Shown here piece by piece: positions 7,792 through 17,202 of a DNA stretch of 64,000 nucleotides (positions within the stretch are counted from its first letter, which is position 1; each line of letters starts with the position of its first letter). Location: positions 38,573 to 102,572 of the forward strand of contig JAGWYO010000002.1 in the NCBI GenBank assembly GCA_018969355.1, given 5' to 3'. A program made the position numbers and the translations under genes. Source of the stretch: Actinomycetales bacterium (GTDB lineage: Bacteria > Actinomycetota > Actinomycetes > Nanopelagicales > Nanopelagicaceae). The notes beneath the pieces were generated by a model, which was not told the origin of the DNA, made no database searches, and was given only the letters and a program-made list of their open reading frames with translations.

Positions 7792-8618
7792 CGCTTGCAG
7801 GAAAGCGCATATTCATCACAGGAGGATCTCGCGGAATCGGCTTAGCTATTGCATTGCGTGCTGCAGCCGACGGTGCGTCCATTGCAATTGCTGCAAAAAC
7901 CTCTGAACCCAATCCAAAGCTTCCAGGAACTATTCACACGGCCGCCGCTGAGATTGAAGCTGCTGGCGGAAAAGCACTAGCTATTCAATGCGATCTTCGA
8001 GATGAACTACAGATAGAGGCTGCGGTAAAGAAAGCCGCAGAAGATTTTGGTGGCATCGATATTGTGATAAACAATGCAAGTGCAATCAATTTAACCCGCA
8101 CCGATGCAACACCGGCTAAGAGATTTGATCTTATGTTCGATGTTAATGTACGGGGTACTTTTTTAACCTCACAGGCTGCGCTGCCTCATCTGCGCAAATC
8201 AGCTGCTGATGGGCGAAACCCTCACATTTTGAACCTATCACCACCCTTATCGATGAAGCCAGTATGGTTTAAAAACCATGTCGCTTACACCATGGCTAAA
8301 TACGGCATGAGTATGTGTGTATTGGGAATGGCTGAGGAGTTCAAACGTGATGGAATTGCTGTGAACGCACTGTGGCCACGCACTGTTATTGATACTGCCG
8401 CGCTTCAGATGATCCCAGGAATTGATGCTTCTGCCGGCCGCACACCTGCAATTTTGGCTGATGCTGCCTACATTATTTTCAATCGCAAAGCCACAGAGTG
8501 CACAGGCAATTTCTTTGTAGATGATGAACTTCTTGCGTCGGAAGGAATTACTGACCTGGAGAAATATTCTGTGACTCCAGGCACTAAAGATTTCCTATTA
8601 GACTTCTTTCTAGATTAA
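7788..8618 (+). CDS. Short-chain dehydrogenase (HSDL2-like SDR)
   Basis: A 276-residue NAD(P)-dependent oxidoreductase. The cofactor motif TGGSRGIG is at residues 11-18, followed by CDLRDE, NNASAI, and the active-site pair in YTMAK. The conserved block after it (VLGMAEEFKRDGIAVNALWPRT) and the C-terminal FFVDDELL resemble the hydroxysteroid-dehydrogenase-like protein 2 subgroup. The substrate is unknown; an ATGA overlap with the crotonase gene suggests a CoA-thioester or fatty-acid pathway. Confidence 0.87.
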   Translation: MTLAGKRIFITGGSRGIGLAIALRAAADGASIAIAAKTSEPNPKLPGTIHTAAAEIEAAGGKALAIQCDLRDELQIEAAVKKAAEDFGGIDIVINNASAINLTRTDATPAKRFDLMFDVNVRGTFLTSQAALPHLRKSAADGRNPHILNLSPPLSMKPVWFKNHVAYTMAKYGMSMCVLGMAEEFKRDGIAVNALWPRTVIDTAALQMIPGIDASAGRTPAILADAAYIIFNRKATECTGNFFVDDELLASEGITDLEKYSVTPGTKDFLLDFFLD

Positions 8619-8627
8619 GATCACCAG

Positions 8628-9146
8628 ATGATCAAGAAAATAGCCGCATTATCTTGTGTATTACTTCTCACATTTTCCCTAAGCGCTTTTGCCCACGGCG
8701 AGATAACTCAATCGACGCCGGCTGCAGATTCAAATGTGCTTTCAGCACCTAAAGAAGTTTCGATTGAATTTGATGGAAAATTGCAGACAATTGGAAATGC
8801 CGTTGTTAATTTAATTACCGTTACTGACAATCAGGGCCAAGTAATCTCATCCCCAACTTCAGTTGTCGAGGGCAACAAAATTTCAACAAAACTTCAGCTC
8901 ACCGACATCACCGGGTTAGTTTCTGTCCATTACAGGATAGTTTCAGAAGATGGGCACCCAGTTGAAGGTGACTATAGTTTCACCGTTGGTCAAACTCCCG
9001 TTGCCACTAGTGCCAACGGTGAAGAAGCCGCTGAAGCAGAAGCAGGAATATCTGAAGAAAGTGGCAGTAACTTACTTGTTAATGGGGTTGGATTATTGAT
9101 TCTCATCGGCATCGTCTTTGTCATAGTTAGGCGCATCAAGAAGTAG
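8628..9146 (+). CDS. CopC-domain protein, membrane-anchored
   Basis: A 172-residue exported protein. The signal peptide is residues 1-22 (cleavage at AFA|HGE), leaving His as the mature N-terminus, as required for copper binding in CopC. The CopC fold follows (STPAADSNVLSAPKEVSIEFD and VHYRIVSEDGHPVEGDYSFTV). A Glu/Ala-rich linker leads to a C-terminal membrane helix (~150-168) ending in RRIKK. The usual role is periplasmic or surface copper binding. No CopD is adjacent. It sits 9 bases after the SDR gene. Confidence 0.87.
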   Translation: MIKKIAALSCVLLLTFSLSAFAHGEITQSTPAADSNVLSAPKEVSIEFDGKLQTIGNAVVNLITVTDNQGQVISSPTSVVEGNKISTKLQLTDITGLVSVHYRIVSEDGHPVEGDYSFTVGQTPVATSANGEEAAEAEAGISEESGSNLLVNGVGLLILIGIVFVIVRRIKK

Positions 9147-9155
9147 ACTTTTGCA

Positions 9156-10577
9156 ATGCCTATTTTTGAATTAGAGCTCAATGGTCCTAACCTGATTCAA
9201 GAATCAGAGCGTAAAGGAGTAGCCAGATCTCTCTTTTGGCCATGGTGTGGGGCAAATGTCTCTCTCTTAGCTCTCTCATATGGAGCGTTCTTTTTAGGCT
9301 TTGGGATTTCTTTTAGGCAAGCATCTTGTGCGGCCATCGTTGGGACGGTTTTATCCTTTCTTGTAGTTGGATTGAGTTCTCTTGCTGGAAAGAAATCAAA
9401 TGCGCCAACAACGATTTTATCTCGCGCCGTCTTTGGCGTTAAAGGAAATGTTGTCCCCGGGGCTCTTTCCTATCTTATCTTTGTTGGCTGGGAGACTGTT
9501 CTTGTTTCCTTAGCAACTCTTGCTACCGGTACAGTCTTTGCCCGTCTTGGACATATCAATCACAATCTCTCACTATTAATTGGCTTTCTCATCGCAGTAT
9601 CACTGACTGTAATTGGGGGAGTACTGGGTTTTACAGTTATTATGAAGATTCAAAAATGGTTAACTATAATCACAGTAGTTATGACAGCTGTCTATATCGC
9701 TTTAACTATCGATAGCGTTAATTGGCAAGCAGTGAGTTTAATTAAAGATGGCACACCACAAGGTTTTCTTGGCGCTCTCATCTTTGGGATTACTGGAATT
9801 GGTTTAGGTTGGGTAAATTCAGCAGCTGATTACTCGCGCTATTTGCCTCGCACTGTCTCAAGCAAAGCAGTTGTTGGTTGGACAACGCTGGGGGCATCAA
9901 TCGTTCCAATCGTTTTAGTTATATATGGCTGTGCATTAGCTGCAAGCAGTAAAGAGTTAAGTGATGCAATTGCAATGGATCCAATCGGTGCCCTAACTAC
10001 ATTGCTGCCAACGTGGTATCTAATTCCATTTTCCTTGGTTGCTGTTCTCGGTTTGGTGGGTGGAGCAATTCTTGATCTTTACTCATCCGGACTTACTCTA
10101 GTTTCCATAGGTCTGCCAGTTAAGCGTCATATTGCTGCATCTATTGATGCGGCAATCATGCTCTTTGGCACAATCTATGTTGTTTGGTTTGCGGATGACT
10201 TTTTTGCACCGTTCCAAGGTTTCCTTATTACTTTAGGTGTCCCAATAGCTGTGTGGTCAGCGATCTTTGTAGCCGATGTGATCATGCGAAAGAAGCCATA
10301 CTCCGAGGTAGATTTGTATGACCCAACAGGCAGATATGGTGCTTGGAATAAGACATCACTGGTGTTGATGGCAGTGGGCTCTATTATCGGTTGGGGATTG
10401 GTAACAAATACTTTTGCTTCTTGGTTATCGTGGCAGGGATATTTGCTATTCCTTATTGGTGGCAAAGAAGGTGCTTGGGCTTATGCAAATGTTGGAGTTA
10501 TTGCAGCTCTGCTGATTGGTTTTACCGGTCATATTCTCGTATCGAGAAAAGCTATTGCTGCGCAGGAGTCCTTTTAA
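9156..10577 (+). CDS. NCS1 family nucleobase:cation symporter (purine/cytosine permease)
   Basis: A 473-residue membrane protein with about twelve hydrophobic segments. NCS1 features include the N-terminal soluble stretch, WPWCGANVSLLALSYGAFFL, SRAVFGVKGN, and WVNSAADYSRYLPR, which matches the family's AADYSRY motif. Cytosine, purines, allantoin or thiamine-type compounds are possible substrates. The 3' end overlaps the convergent nhaA-like gene by 26 bases. It follows the CopC gene on the same strand with no clear functional link. Confidence 0.87.
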   Translation: MPIFELELNGPNLIQESERKGVARSLFWPWCGANVSLLALSYGAFFLGFGISFRQASCAAIVGTVLSFLVVGLSSLAGKKSNAPTTILSRAVFGVKGNVVPGALSYLIFVGWETVLVSLATLATGTVFARLGHINHNLSLLIGFLIAVSLTVIGGVLGFTVIMKIQKWLTIITVVMTAVYIALTIDSVNWQAVSLIKDGTPQGFLGALIFGITGIGLGWVNSAADYSRYLPRTVSSKAVVGWTTLGASIVPIVLVIYGCALAASSKELSDAIAMDPIGALTTLLPTWYLIPFSLVAVLGLVGGAILDLYSSGLTLVSIGLPVKRHIAASIDAAIMLFGTIYVVWFADDFFAPFQGFLITLGVPIAVWSAIFVADVIMRKKPYSEVDLYDPTGRYGAWNKTSLVLMAVGSIIGWGLVTNTFASWLSWQGYLLFLIGGKEGAWAYANVGVIAALLIGFTGHILVSRKAIAAQESF

Positions 10578-11349
10578 GCCAAATATATCCCGCTAGTCCT
10601 GAAAATATTGCTGAGATAAAAAGGCCCAGTCTTACTTGGTCCAACTCTGTTTCAGAGCGGGCCGCTATATCTGCAATGACTAAGGCGACTGTTAATCCCA
10701 TTCCAGCCAGCGTTGCAACTCCTGTTATCTCTTTGATTCCAATCTTGGCATGACCTCCACAGCGCATAGCCAACCAGGCAAAGGTAGTGATTCCGATGAT
10801 TTTGCCAAAAGATCTGGCAATAATGATGGCGATAGTTGTGTGTGATGTGAAGGCGCTGATTTTGATATCAAGAGGAATATTAACAATCACAATAACCGGC
10901 ACGATGAAATAAGTTGCAACCGGGGTTAAAATCTTTATGATTTTATGTAGCGCATGGTTTCTAAGGGGCAGGATAAACCCGACTGCAGCCGCCACTAAAG
11001 TTGTGAGCGCTTTGATTGGCTCTAAATCATCACCATAAAAAATGGCCAAAACAATGAGAGAGAATAGGTCATCGGCAATTGCCAAGGTCAATAGAAATAG
11101 GCGCACCTGTGGATTGACCCGCTTGCCTAATAGTGAAAGTACACCTAGGGCAAGGGCAATATCTGTTGGCATAGAAGCTGCCCACACATGAGATCCGGGA
11201 TTGATGAGCAGATAGATTGCAGCAGGAACAATCATTCCGCCTAAAGCGGCAACAATTGGAACCAGGGCAGTTTTAATCTCCTTAATGCCGTTCTTAATCT
11301 CTAGCCCAACGAGAAAGAAGAAGATTGCAATTAAAGCATCTAGGAACAT
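10552..11349 (-). CDS. nhaA: Reduced NhaA-type Na+/H+ antiporter
   Basis: A 265-residue relative of NhaA (E. coli form 388 residues, from memory). The active site is kept: D63 in PTDIALALG (E. coli D133) and D93-D94 in LAIADDLFSL (E. coli D163-D164), with the same 30-residue spacing. The protein begins where E. coli residue ~70 would be, inside transmembrane helix II, and an in-frame TAG lies four codons upstream, so no longer N-terminus is encoded. A second gap after GDDLEPIKA removes roughly helix VI and part of VII. It may be a working minimal form or a decaying gene. Confidence 0.75.
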   Translation of the reverse strand: MFLDALIAIFFFLVGLEIKNGIKEIKTALVPIVAALGGMIVPAAIYLLINPGSHVWAASMPTDIALALGVLSLLGKRVNPQVRLFLLTLAIADDLFSLIVLAIFYGDDLEPIKALTTLVAAAVGFILPLRNHALHKIIKILTPVATYFIVPVIVIVNIPLDIKISAFTSHTTIAIIIARSFGKIIGITTFAWLAMRCGGHAKIGIKEITGVATLAGMGLTVALVIADIAARSETELDQVRLGLFISAIFSGLAGYIWLKRTPAQQ

Positions 11350-11381
11350 GGTGGAAATCTACTCTGTCTGGATACAACTAT

Positions 11382-11403
11382 GCCCGCACCATGAGGTACG
11401 GGC
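11382..11403 (-). terminator. Hairpin after glnA, possible terminator
   Basis: On the minus strand GCCCG-T-ACC, loop TCAT, GGT-G-CGGGC forms a 5+3 bp stem with one mismatch. It lies 18 bases after the glnA stop. There is no T-run behind it, so it would be a terminator of the kind lacking a U-tract, or a transcript-end stabiliser. Confidence 0.45.
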
Positions 11404-11421
11404 TTAGTTGGAAAACGCTTT

Positions 11422-12852
11422 CTAGATATCGAAATACAGCTCGAACTCAGCTGGATGTGGACGCAAGCGAACATAATCAACTTCTTGCTTACGCTTGAAT
11501 TCAATCCAAGTTTCGATCAGATCCTTAGTAAATACTCCACCCTTGAGTAAGAACTCATGATCACGCTCTAGGTTATCGAGAACTTCCCCAAGTGAACCTG
11601 GTACTTGTGGAATTGCCGCAGCTTCTGCTCCTGTTAATTCATATAGATCTTTATCTACTGGGGCAGGGGGTTCGATTTTGTTGATGATTCCATCTAGACC
11701 GGCCATCAACATCGCAGCAAATGCTAGATATGGATTAGATGATGGATCTGGGCAGCGGAACTCAATGCGCTTGGCCTTTGGATTGGACCCGGTGATAGGG
11801 ATACGGATACAAGCTGAGCGGTTACGTGCAGAGTAAACAAGGTTTACCGGTGCTTCATAGCCTGGCACCAATCGGCGATAGGAGTTAACGGTTGGGTTAG
11901 TAAATGCAAGTAACGATGGGGCATGCTTGAGAAGGCCACCGACATAGTGACGGGCCAAGTCTGAAAGATCACCGTAGCCATTTCCGAAGAACAATGGCTT
12001 GCCGTCCTTCCAGAGAGATTGGTGGACGTGCATACCTGAACCGTTATCACCAAAGAGTGGCTTTGGCATAAAGGTTGCAGTCTTGCCGCCCTGCCATGCG
12101 GTGTTGCGTATGACGTACTTGAACTTCATTACGTCATCACCTGCATGCAAGATATCTGCGAAACGGTAATTAATCTCCATCTGACCTGCCGTACCAACTT
12201 CGTGGTGTGAGCGCTCTACAAGTAGACCAACTTTTCCAAGTTGCATGACCATCTCATCGCGAAGATCGGCAAATTGATCGGTGGGTGATACTGGGAAATA
12301 TCCACCCTTAATGCGAGTGCGGTATCCACGGTTGGGTGTTCCATCGGCATCTTCCTTGATTCCTGTGTTCCAGGCACCCTCATACGATTCAATCTCATGA
12401 TAGGCAGTATTAATATCTGTTTTAAAGCGGACGCGATCAAAAACATAAAATTCAGCTTCTGGTGCAAAGTAGGCTGTGTCAGCAATTCCCTGTGCACGCA
12501 TAAAATCAACGGCTTTTGCTACCACACCACGTGGGTCACGACTGTATGGTGAGTTATCTATAGGGTTATGAACAGAGAAAATAATGACGAGTGTCTTCTC
12601 TTTTCGGTAGGGATCAACGAATGCAGATTCTGGAACTGGTAGCAGTTTCATATCTGACTCATGGATTGACTGGAATCCACGAATTGATGAACCATCAAAC
12701 ATCAGACCATCTGTAAAGACAGCCTCATCAAATGATTCAACAGGTACGTTGAAGTGGTGCTGGATGCCTGGAAGATCAGTAAAGCGAACGTCAACGAGCT
12801 TTACGTCTTCCTTTTTGATAAATGCAAAAATTTCTGCAGAGTTCTTAAACAT
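11422..12852 (-). CDS. glnA: Glutamine synthetase type I
   Basis: A 476-residue GSI enzyme making glutamine from glutamate, ammonia and ATP. Clear motifs are [28 protein letters not shown], the ATP-binding [20 protein letters not shown], and NRSACIRIP. The adenylylation loop [16 protein letters not shown] keeps the tyrosine modified in GSI-beta enzymes. A GGGAGAAG ribosome site precedes ATG. It is followed by the RDD–DUF4191–lipA cluster as in many Actinobacteria. Confidence 0.97.
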   Translation of the reverse strand: MFKNSAEIFAFIKKEDVKLVDVRFTDLPGIQHHFNVPVESFDEAVFTDGLMFDGSSIRGFQSIHESDMKLLPVPESAFVDPYRKEKTLVIIFSVHNPIDNSPYSRDPRGVVAKAVDFMRAQGIADTAYFAPEAEFYVFDRVRFKTDINTAYHEIESYEGAWNTGIKEDADGTPNRGYRTRIKGGYFPVSPTDQFADLRDEMVMQLGKVGLLVERSHHEVGTAGQMEINYRFADILHAGDDVMKFKYVIRNTAWQGGKTATFMPKPLFGDNGSGMHVHQSLWKDGKPLFFGNGYGDLSDLARHYVGGLLKHAPSLLAFTNPTVNSYRRLVPGYEAPVNLVYSARNRSACIRIPITGSNPKAKRIEFRCPDPSSNPYLAFAAMLMAGLDGIINKIEPPAPVDKDLYELTGAEAAAIPQVPGSLGEVLDNLERDHEFLLKGGVFTKDLIETWIEFKRKQEVDYVRLRPHPAEFELYFDI

Positions 12853-12871
12853 GCTTCTCCCAATTCACATG

Positions 12872-12890
12872 GATACATACAGGGTGTATC
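12872..12890 (-). promoter_or_regulatory. Inverted repeat upstream of glnA
   Basis: GATACA–7 bases–TGTATC lies about 20 bases before the glnA start codon. It could be a regulator site or a small 5' UTR hairpin. It does not match the GlnR consensus, so the regulator is unknown. Confidence 0.3.
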
Positions 12891-13015
12891 AGCGCAGATT
12901 TTCTCGACTTTGAGCTCTCTGCTTTGTGGCCCAAGAATAAGTCGCAAAAGGCAAAATGGCCTAACTGCCCTGTTACATCCATGTTAAGAATTTAAAGGGC
13001 GTTAGGCTTGAGGCC

Positions 13016-13387
13016 ATGACATACCCATTTATCCGAACCACATATAGACGCCGTATGGCCGCCCTGGCCCTTGATTGGTTAGCCTGCTATGCCATCGTGG
13101 CCGCCCTGAGCGGAGGTATTAACACGATGAGCCCCAACAGTTCCCTCTATGTCTTAGCGCTGTTCTTTATTCAGGTTTGGGTTCTGATTGCCTTGCAGGG
13201 TGCAACTCTGGGGCACCGCCTCTTTGGAATGAAGGTTGTGCGATTTGAGGATGGGGCAGCGATTAATCCATGGCAAGCGTTGATTCGAACAATACTTTTG
13301 GTTTTAGTTGTCACCGCAGTTACCTTTGATGAAAATGGCCGCGGCATACATGAGCGCTTGAGTGGATCGGTTCTTACCAGAAGTTAG
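13016..13387 (+). CDS. RDD family membrane protein
   Basis: A 123-residue protein with the RDD domain: RRMAALALDWLACYAIVAAL contains the conserved Arg and Asp near the start of the first helix. LHGATLGHR-type sequence (LQGATLGHRLFGMKVVR) and the final RGIHERLSGSVL complete the domain. There are about three membrane segments. RDD proteins next to glnA are typical of Actinobacteria; the role is undefined, with ion transport proposed for some members. Confidence 0.87.
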   Translation: MTYPFIRTTYRRRMAALALDWLACYAIVAALSGGINTMSPNSSLYVLALFFIQVWVLIALQGATLGHRLFGMKVVRFEDGAAINPWQALIRTILLVLVVTAVTFDENGRGIHERLSGSVLTRS

Positions 13388-13431
13388 TTTCCTTTTTAAG
13401 TAAGAAAGATAACTCCGCTTACACTTGCCAC

Positions 13432-14157
13432 ATGAATGGCTCACTGGCTTTGGTTGGTTCGGGTGAATATCTACCTGCCATGACAGAGTTTGAGAAATCA
13501 CTTTTAAGCGATGGAATGAAAAATGGCAAAGCCGCTAGATTTCTTCAAATACCAACTGCGGCAGGCCGTGAGAGCAGTGATCGTTTGGAATATTGGAAAA
13601 GATTAGGTCACTCACAGGCACACGCCATTGGTGTTGAGGCGGTTTTTCTTCCCATCTACACACGTGAAGATGCCTTTAATCAAAAATATGTTGATCAAGT
13701 TGCTAATAGCGCCTTGATGTATATGTCGGGAGGAGACCCACACCATCTGGCAGAGGTTTTGATTGACACACCGCTGTGGTCTGCAATTGTTGAGAATTGG
13801 AAGACAGGCGCATCACTTGCTGGGTGTAGTGCTGGAGCCATGGTGCTTAGTGCTCACATTCCCAATTTTCGTTTACTCAAAAAGATGCCAACTACTGGTC
13901 TGAATCTGCTACCAGAGATTCGTGTGATTCCTCATTTCAACAAGTTCTTTAAGTGGATTCCAGAGAGTGCGGCAAAGGTATTACTGCACGTGCCGGATAA
14001 CTCTATTTTGATAGGTGTTGATGAGCTAACAGCTATTGTCAAACGTGCAGGAGAGACGCACTGGCATGTGGTGGGAGAAGCAAAAGTGCACGTACTAAAA
14101 GGGCTACCAGATCAACAACTGCACAATGGGGATAAAATTGAACTTCCTACGCCTTAG
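13432..14157 (+). CDS. Peptidase S51 / cyanophycinase-like protein
   Basis: A 241-residue class-I glutamine-amidotransferase-like protein of the S51 group. The nucleophile elbow is AGCSAGAMVLS with S133, preceded by YMSGGDPHHLAEVL and followed by LNLLPEIRVIPHFNKF, which supplies the histidine region. S51 members cleave Asp-X dipeptides or cyanophycin. No cyanophycin synthetase is in the window. There is no signal peptide, so it is cytoplasmic. The specific substrate is unknown. Confidence 0.8.
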   Translation: MNGSLALVGSGEYLPAMTEFEKSLLSDGMKNGKAARFLQIPTAAGRESSDRLEYWKRLGHSQAHAIGVEAVFLPIYTREDAFNQKYVDQVANSALMYMSGGDPHHLAEVLIDTPLWSAIVENWKTGASLAGCSAGAMVLSAHIPNFRLLKKMPTTGLNLLPEIRVIPHFNKFFKWIPESAAKVLLHVPDNSILIGVDELTAIVKRAGETHWHVVGEAKVHVLKGLPDQQLHNGDKIELPTP

Positions 14158-14167
14158 TTAATGAGTA

Positions 14168-14845
14168 TTAACGAATCTTTGGTGCACGAGTTGGCATCGG
14201 ACCCTTGGGAATTGGCATAGATAGACCACCAACTGCCTTAAGGCGAGCACGTACTTCACGCATTTGGTGTGCTGTTAACTTCTTAGGCTGCTTTTGAAGA
14301 TGCTTCTGCAGTTTTCGCAGTGATACTTGACCTTCTCCATCGCCAACAATGACTTCAATTACTGGAACTCCAGGAGCAAAGCGTTCAGTCTTCTTGTGCT
14401 CATCGTGTAATAGTTGACGAACAGAGTGTGGCGAACCTTCGCCTGTGAGAACAATTCCAGCACGACCAACACTTCGGTGAACCATGTCTTGGTTGCGTGT
14501 GACGGCAACGGCTGGAGTAGTGGTCCAACCTTTGCGGATAGCCATGAGAACACTTGCACCCGCGCCTATCTGACCTTCGATAGATGAATATGCCGCACGT
14601 CCTGCAACTCGCGTGAAGACAAGTAGAGTTGCTAGAAAAGCAAGGGGAGTGAAAATAAAACCAACATACACTGGATGCCCAACTGCAATTCCGATACCAA
14701 TTCCTAAAGAAAGTGTCACCAAGAAGATTGCGACAAGGACTATTCCGATCCATGGATTGACCTGCTTTGTGACAGCGTAGGCGTCGCGGAAAGTTTGGAA
14801 TCGAGGTGTCTTGATCTTCTTTTCTTTAGCTTTTCTATTAAACAT
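14168..14845 (-). CDS. DUF4191 membrane protein
   Basis: A 225-residue actinobacterial protein with a basic N-terminus (MFNRKAKEKKIKTPRFQTFRDAYAVTKQ), two membrane helices (~35-56 and ~63-82), then a soluble domain with SSIEGQIGAGASVL, VLTGEGSPHSVRQLL and a basic C-terminus. DUF4191 genes regularly lie beside lipA in this phylum. Function is unknown. It is 4 bases downstream of the acyltransferase on the same strand. Confidence 0.87.
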   Translation of the reverse strand: MFNRKAKEKKIKTPRFQTFRDAYAVTKQVNPWIGIVLVAIFLVTLSLGIGIGIAVGHPVYVGFIFTPLAFLATLLVFTRVAGRAAYSSIEGQIGAGASVLMAIRKGWTTTPAVAVTRNQDMVHRSVGRAGIVLTGEGSPHSVRQLLHDEHKKTERFAPGVPVIEVIVGDGEGQVSLRKLQKHLQKQPKKLTAHQMREVRARLKAVGGLSMPIPKGPMPTRAPKIR

Positions 14846-14849
14846 GTAT

Positions 14850-15563
14850 TTAGTTTAGTGGGGCAGGGGCAGTTCCACCAAGGCGGGCTGGAGCCCAACG
14901 TTGGCCCACATGGCTATCGGGGTAGTTCTCTTGTACCTGATGCAACATGGCAATCAACCTTTGACGCAATTGCAACTCGGCCTGTTCAACATCTGCTGCA
15001 CGCTCATAAAAAATCGGCTCACCGAAGATGACAGTTACAGGAATGTGATTGCGCTTGAGGTTTCGCTTAATTCCCTTAGTCCAAATTCTCTGACTTCCCC
15101 AAATGATGGTTGGAATAATCGGCACTGCCGATCCCATTGCTAATCTGACCGCTCCGGATTTGAGTTCTTTTATCTCAAAGGAAGTGGACGTTGTTCCTTC
15201 AGGAAAGATGCCGACAATTTCACCTGCTTTTAGAGCACGCAACGCAGCCACAAATGAGGCAGAACCATTGCTGCGATCAACATTAATGTGGTGCATACCG
15301 CGCATCAATGGTCCAGCAACCGTGTGATCGAAGATCTCTTTTTTTGCCATAAAGCGCACTAGCCGGCCGGTTGGTAGTACGGCCGTGCCAGTAATTGCGA
15401 AATCAAGATAGCTCACATGATTTATCGCAAGAATTGCGCCACCTTTACGAGGAATATTTTCACCCCCACTAAAATCAAAGCGCAGACCTAAATATTTCCA
15501 AAGAGTCTTTATAGCAACGATAACTGGGGGATAGACAAGATCAGCCACGAGCAGCCTTTGCAT
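14850..15563 (-). CDS. 1-acyl-sn-glycerol-3-phosphate acyltransferase (PlsC family, second copy)
   Basis: A 237-residue acyltransferase. The HX4D motif is in [10 protein letters not shown], and GIFPEGTTS matches the acceptor motif. [14 protein letters not shown] and [14 protein letters not shown] are also family-typical. The start overlaps the 3' end of lipA by 23 bases, so it belongs to the lipB–lipA–plsC–DUF4191 transcription unit. It differs clearly from the copy at 663-1364, so distinct acyl or acceptor preference is possible. Confidence 0.87.
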   Translation of the reverse strand: MQRLLVADLVYPPVIVAIKTLWKYLGLRFDFSGGENIPRKGGAILAINHVSYLDFAITGTAVLPTGRLVRFMAKKEIFDHTVAGPLMRGMHHINVDRSNGSASFVAALRALKAGEIVGIFPEGTTSTSFEIKELKSGAVRLAMGSAVPIIPTIIWGSQRIWTKGIKRNLKRNHIPVTVIFGEPIFYERAADVEQAELQLRQRLIAMLHQVQENYPDSHVGQRWAPARLGGTAPAPLN

Positions 15564-16473
15564 CGATTGCCTGCTTATAGAGGCGACCAGCTCGATAACT
15601 AGAACGCACGAGAGGCCCGCTCATCACGCCGAGGAAACCAATATCAGTTGCTTCTGTAGCCAATTCCACAAATTCTTCTGGCTTAACCCATCGCTCAACA
15701 GGGTGATGGCGATTGGTTGGTCGCAAGTATTGAGTGATAGTGATTAAGTCACAACCTGCATCATGTAAATCAACAAGGGCTTGAGACACTTCCGTGCGAA
15801 CCTCACCTAATCCAAGAATCAGATTAGATTTCGTAACCAATCCAAATTCGCGTGCCATAGATATGACAGTCAAAGACTTTTCATAGGTAAATGCTGGACG
15901 AATTCGCTTGAATATACGAGGGACTGTTTCTAAATTGTGCGCAAAAACCTCAGGTCGAGTTTCAAATATTTGATTGAGTAGTTCAGCCTTTGCATGAAAA
16001 TCCGGAGCCAACATTTCAACGCCGGTACTTGGGTTTAACTCATGCACCATGCGGATTGTTTCTGCATAGAGCCAGGCACCTTCATCAGGTAAGTCATCTC
16101 GGGTAACACCAGTAATAGTTGCATATTTAAGTCCCATTGCCTTAACGGATTCGGCCACCTTGCGCGGCTCTTCACGATCTAGCGCATCAGGTTTGCCTGT
16201 ATCGATATTGCAAAAATCGCAGCGCCGTGTGCACTTATCTCCACCAATGAGAAATGTCGCTTCTTTATCTTCCCAACATTCAAAGATATTTGGGCAGGCT
16301 GCTTCTTGGCAGACTGTATGTAAACCTTCTGATTTAACAAGGTTGTGCAAGCGAGTGTATTCAGGACCCATGTGAGCCTTCGTTTTAATCCATTCAGGCT
16401 TTCGCTCAATAGGAACTTCGGCGTTGCGAGCTTCAATGCGGATGAGTTTGCGACCTTCAGGGGCAAGAGTCAT
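15541..16473 (-). CDS. lipA: Lipoyl synthase
   Basis: A 310-residue radical-SAM enzyme that inserts two sulfurs into protein-bound octanoyl groups. The auxiliary cluster cysteines are C55, C60 and C66 ([14 protein letters not shown]), and the radical-SAM cysteines are C81, C85 and C88 ([11 protein letters not shown]). The C-terminal serine ligand region is [11 protein letters not shown]. Overlap with lipB is 4 bases (ATGA). Its product modifies the two lipoyl domains of the E2 protein at 22405-24054. Confidence 0.96.
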   Translation of the reverse strand: MTLAPEGRKLIRIEARNAEVPIERKPEWIKTKAHMGPEYTRLHNLVKSEGLHTVCQEAACPNIFECWEDKEATFLIGGDKCTRRCDFCNIDTGKPDALDREEPRKVAESVKAMGLKYATITGVTRDDLPDEGAWLYAETIRMVHELNPSTGVEMLAPDFHAKAELLNQIFETRPEVFAHNLETVPRIFKRIRPAFTYEKSLTVISMAREFGLVTKSNLILGLGEVRTEVSQALVDLHDAGCDLITITQYLRPTNRHHPVERWVKPEEFVELATEATDIGFLGVMSGPLVRSSYRAGRLYKQAIDAKAARG

Positions 16474-17126
16474 GCGCAGACCTTCTTAAGAGATTCAAAT
16501 ATATGTCGTTCAACCAATGGAGTGACTTCCTCAATGCTGATGTTGCGGTCAAGCTCTCTAGAAATTGAAGTGACATCAGCATCTGCAATACCACAGGGAA
16601 TAATCTGATTAAATGCACTTAAGTCTGGGCAGACGTTGAGCGCAAAGCCATGCATAGTTACGCCCTTGCTCACCCGAATTCCGATGGCAGCTATTTTGCG
16701 ATCACCATTTTCATCAATAACCCAAACACCAGAGCGACCTGAAACACATGTTGCACTAATTCCTAAATCTTCACAGACACGTATGAGTCCTCGCTCAATT
16801 TCACGGACAAAGCCAACTAGTTCATGCGGCTGGGAGAGTTTTACGATTGGGTACCCAACAAGCTGGCCCGGTCCATGCCATGTTATTTTTCCACCGCGGT
16901 CAACTTCAATGACTGGAGTCCCATCCTGCGGTTTTTCTTCATCTAAGGTTCTACGACCTGCGGTATATACCGATGGGTGCTCCAGTAATAGCAAAGTATT
17001 GGGGCGAGTTCCTTCAGCAACTTCTAAATGAATTGTGCGCTGCACATGCCAGGCTTTTTCATAATCAATGAGGCCGTGTCGGGAGAGGGCTAGTGCACTC
17101 TGCTTAGGCTGGGTTACAACGGGCAC
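16470..17126 (-). CDS. lipB: Octanoyltransferase LipB
   Basis: A 218-residue enzyme moving octanoyl from acyl carrier protein to lipoyl domains. The catalytic pair is K144 ([11 protein letters not shown]) and C178 ([13 protein letters not shown]). The conserved [17 protein letters not shown] block is at residues ~77-93. It starts at ATG 17126 and heads the lipB–lipA unit, divergent from the MMPL exporter gene. Confidence 0.95.
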   Translation of the reverse strand: MPVVTQPKQSALALSRHGLIDYEKAWHVQRTIHLEVAEGTRPNTLLLLEHPSVYTAGRRTLDEEKPQDGTPVIEVDRGGKITWHGPGQLVGYPIVKLSQPHELVGFVREIERGLIRVCEDLGISATCVSGRSGVWVIDENGDRKIAAIGIRVSKGVTMHGFALNVCPDLSAFNQIIPCGIADADVTSISRELDRNISIEEVTPLVERHIFESLKKVCA

Positions 17127-17202
17127 ATCTCTAGCCTAAAGGTAGGCTTGCCTCCTTACCAACTGAAGCCGCATAAGACCTACAGGAGAGGCCACTTTCA
17201 CC

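Noticed and set aside
12970..12995. GTTAC-6-GTTAA between glnA and the RDD gene as a GlnR box
   Set aside because: Only the first half matches gTnAc; the second half lacks GaAAc, so support is too weak.
17139..17158. AGGC-TT-GCCT repeat upstream of the MMPL gene as an iron-regulator (IdeR/DtxR) box
   Set aside because: Outer arms do not pair and the sequence departs from the TTAGGTTAGSCTAACCTAA consensus at many positions.
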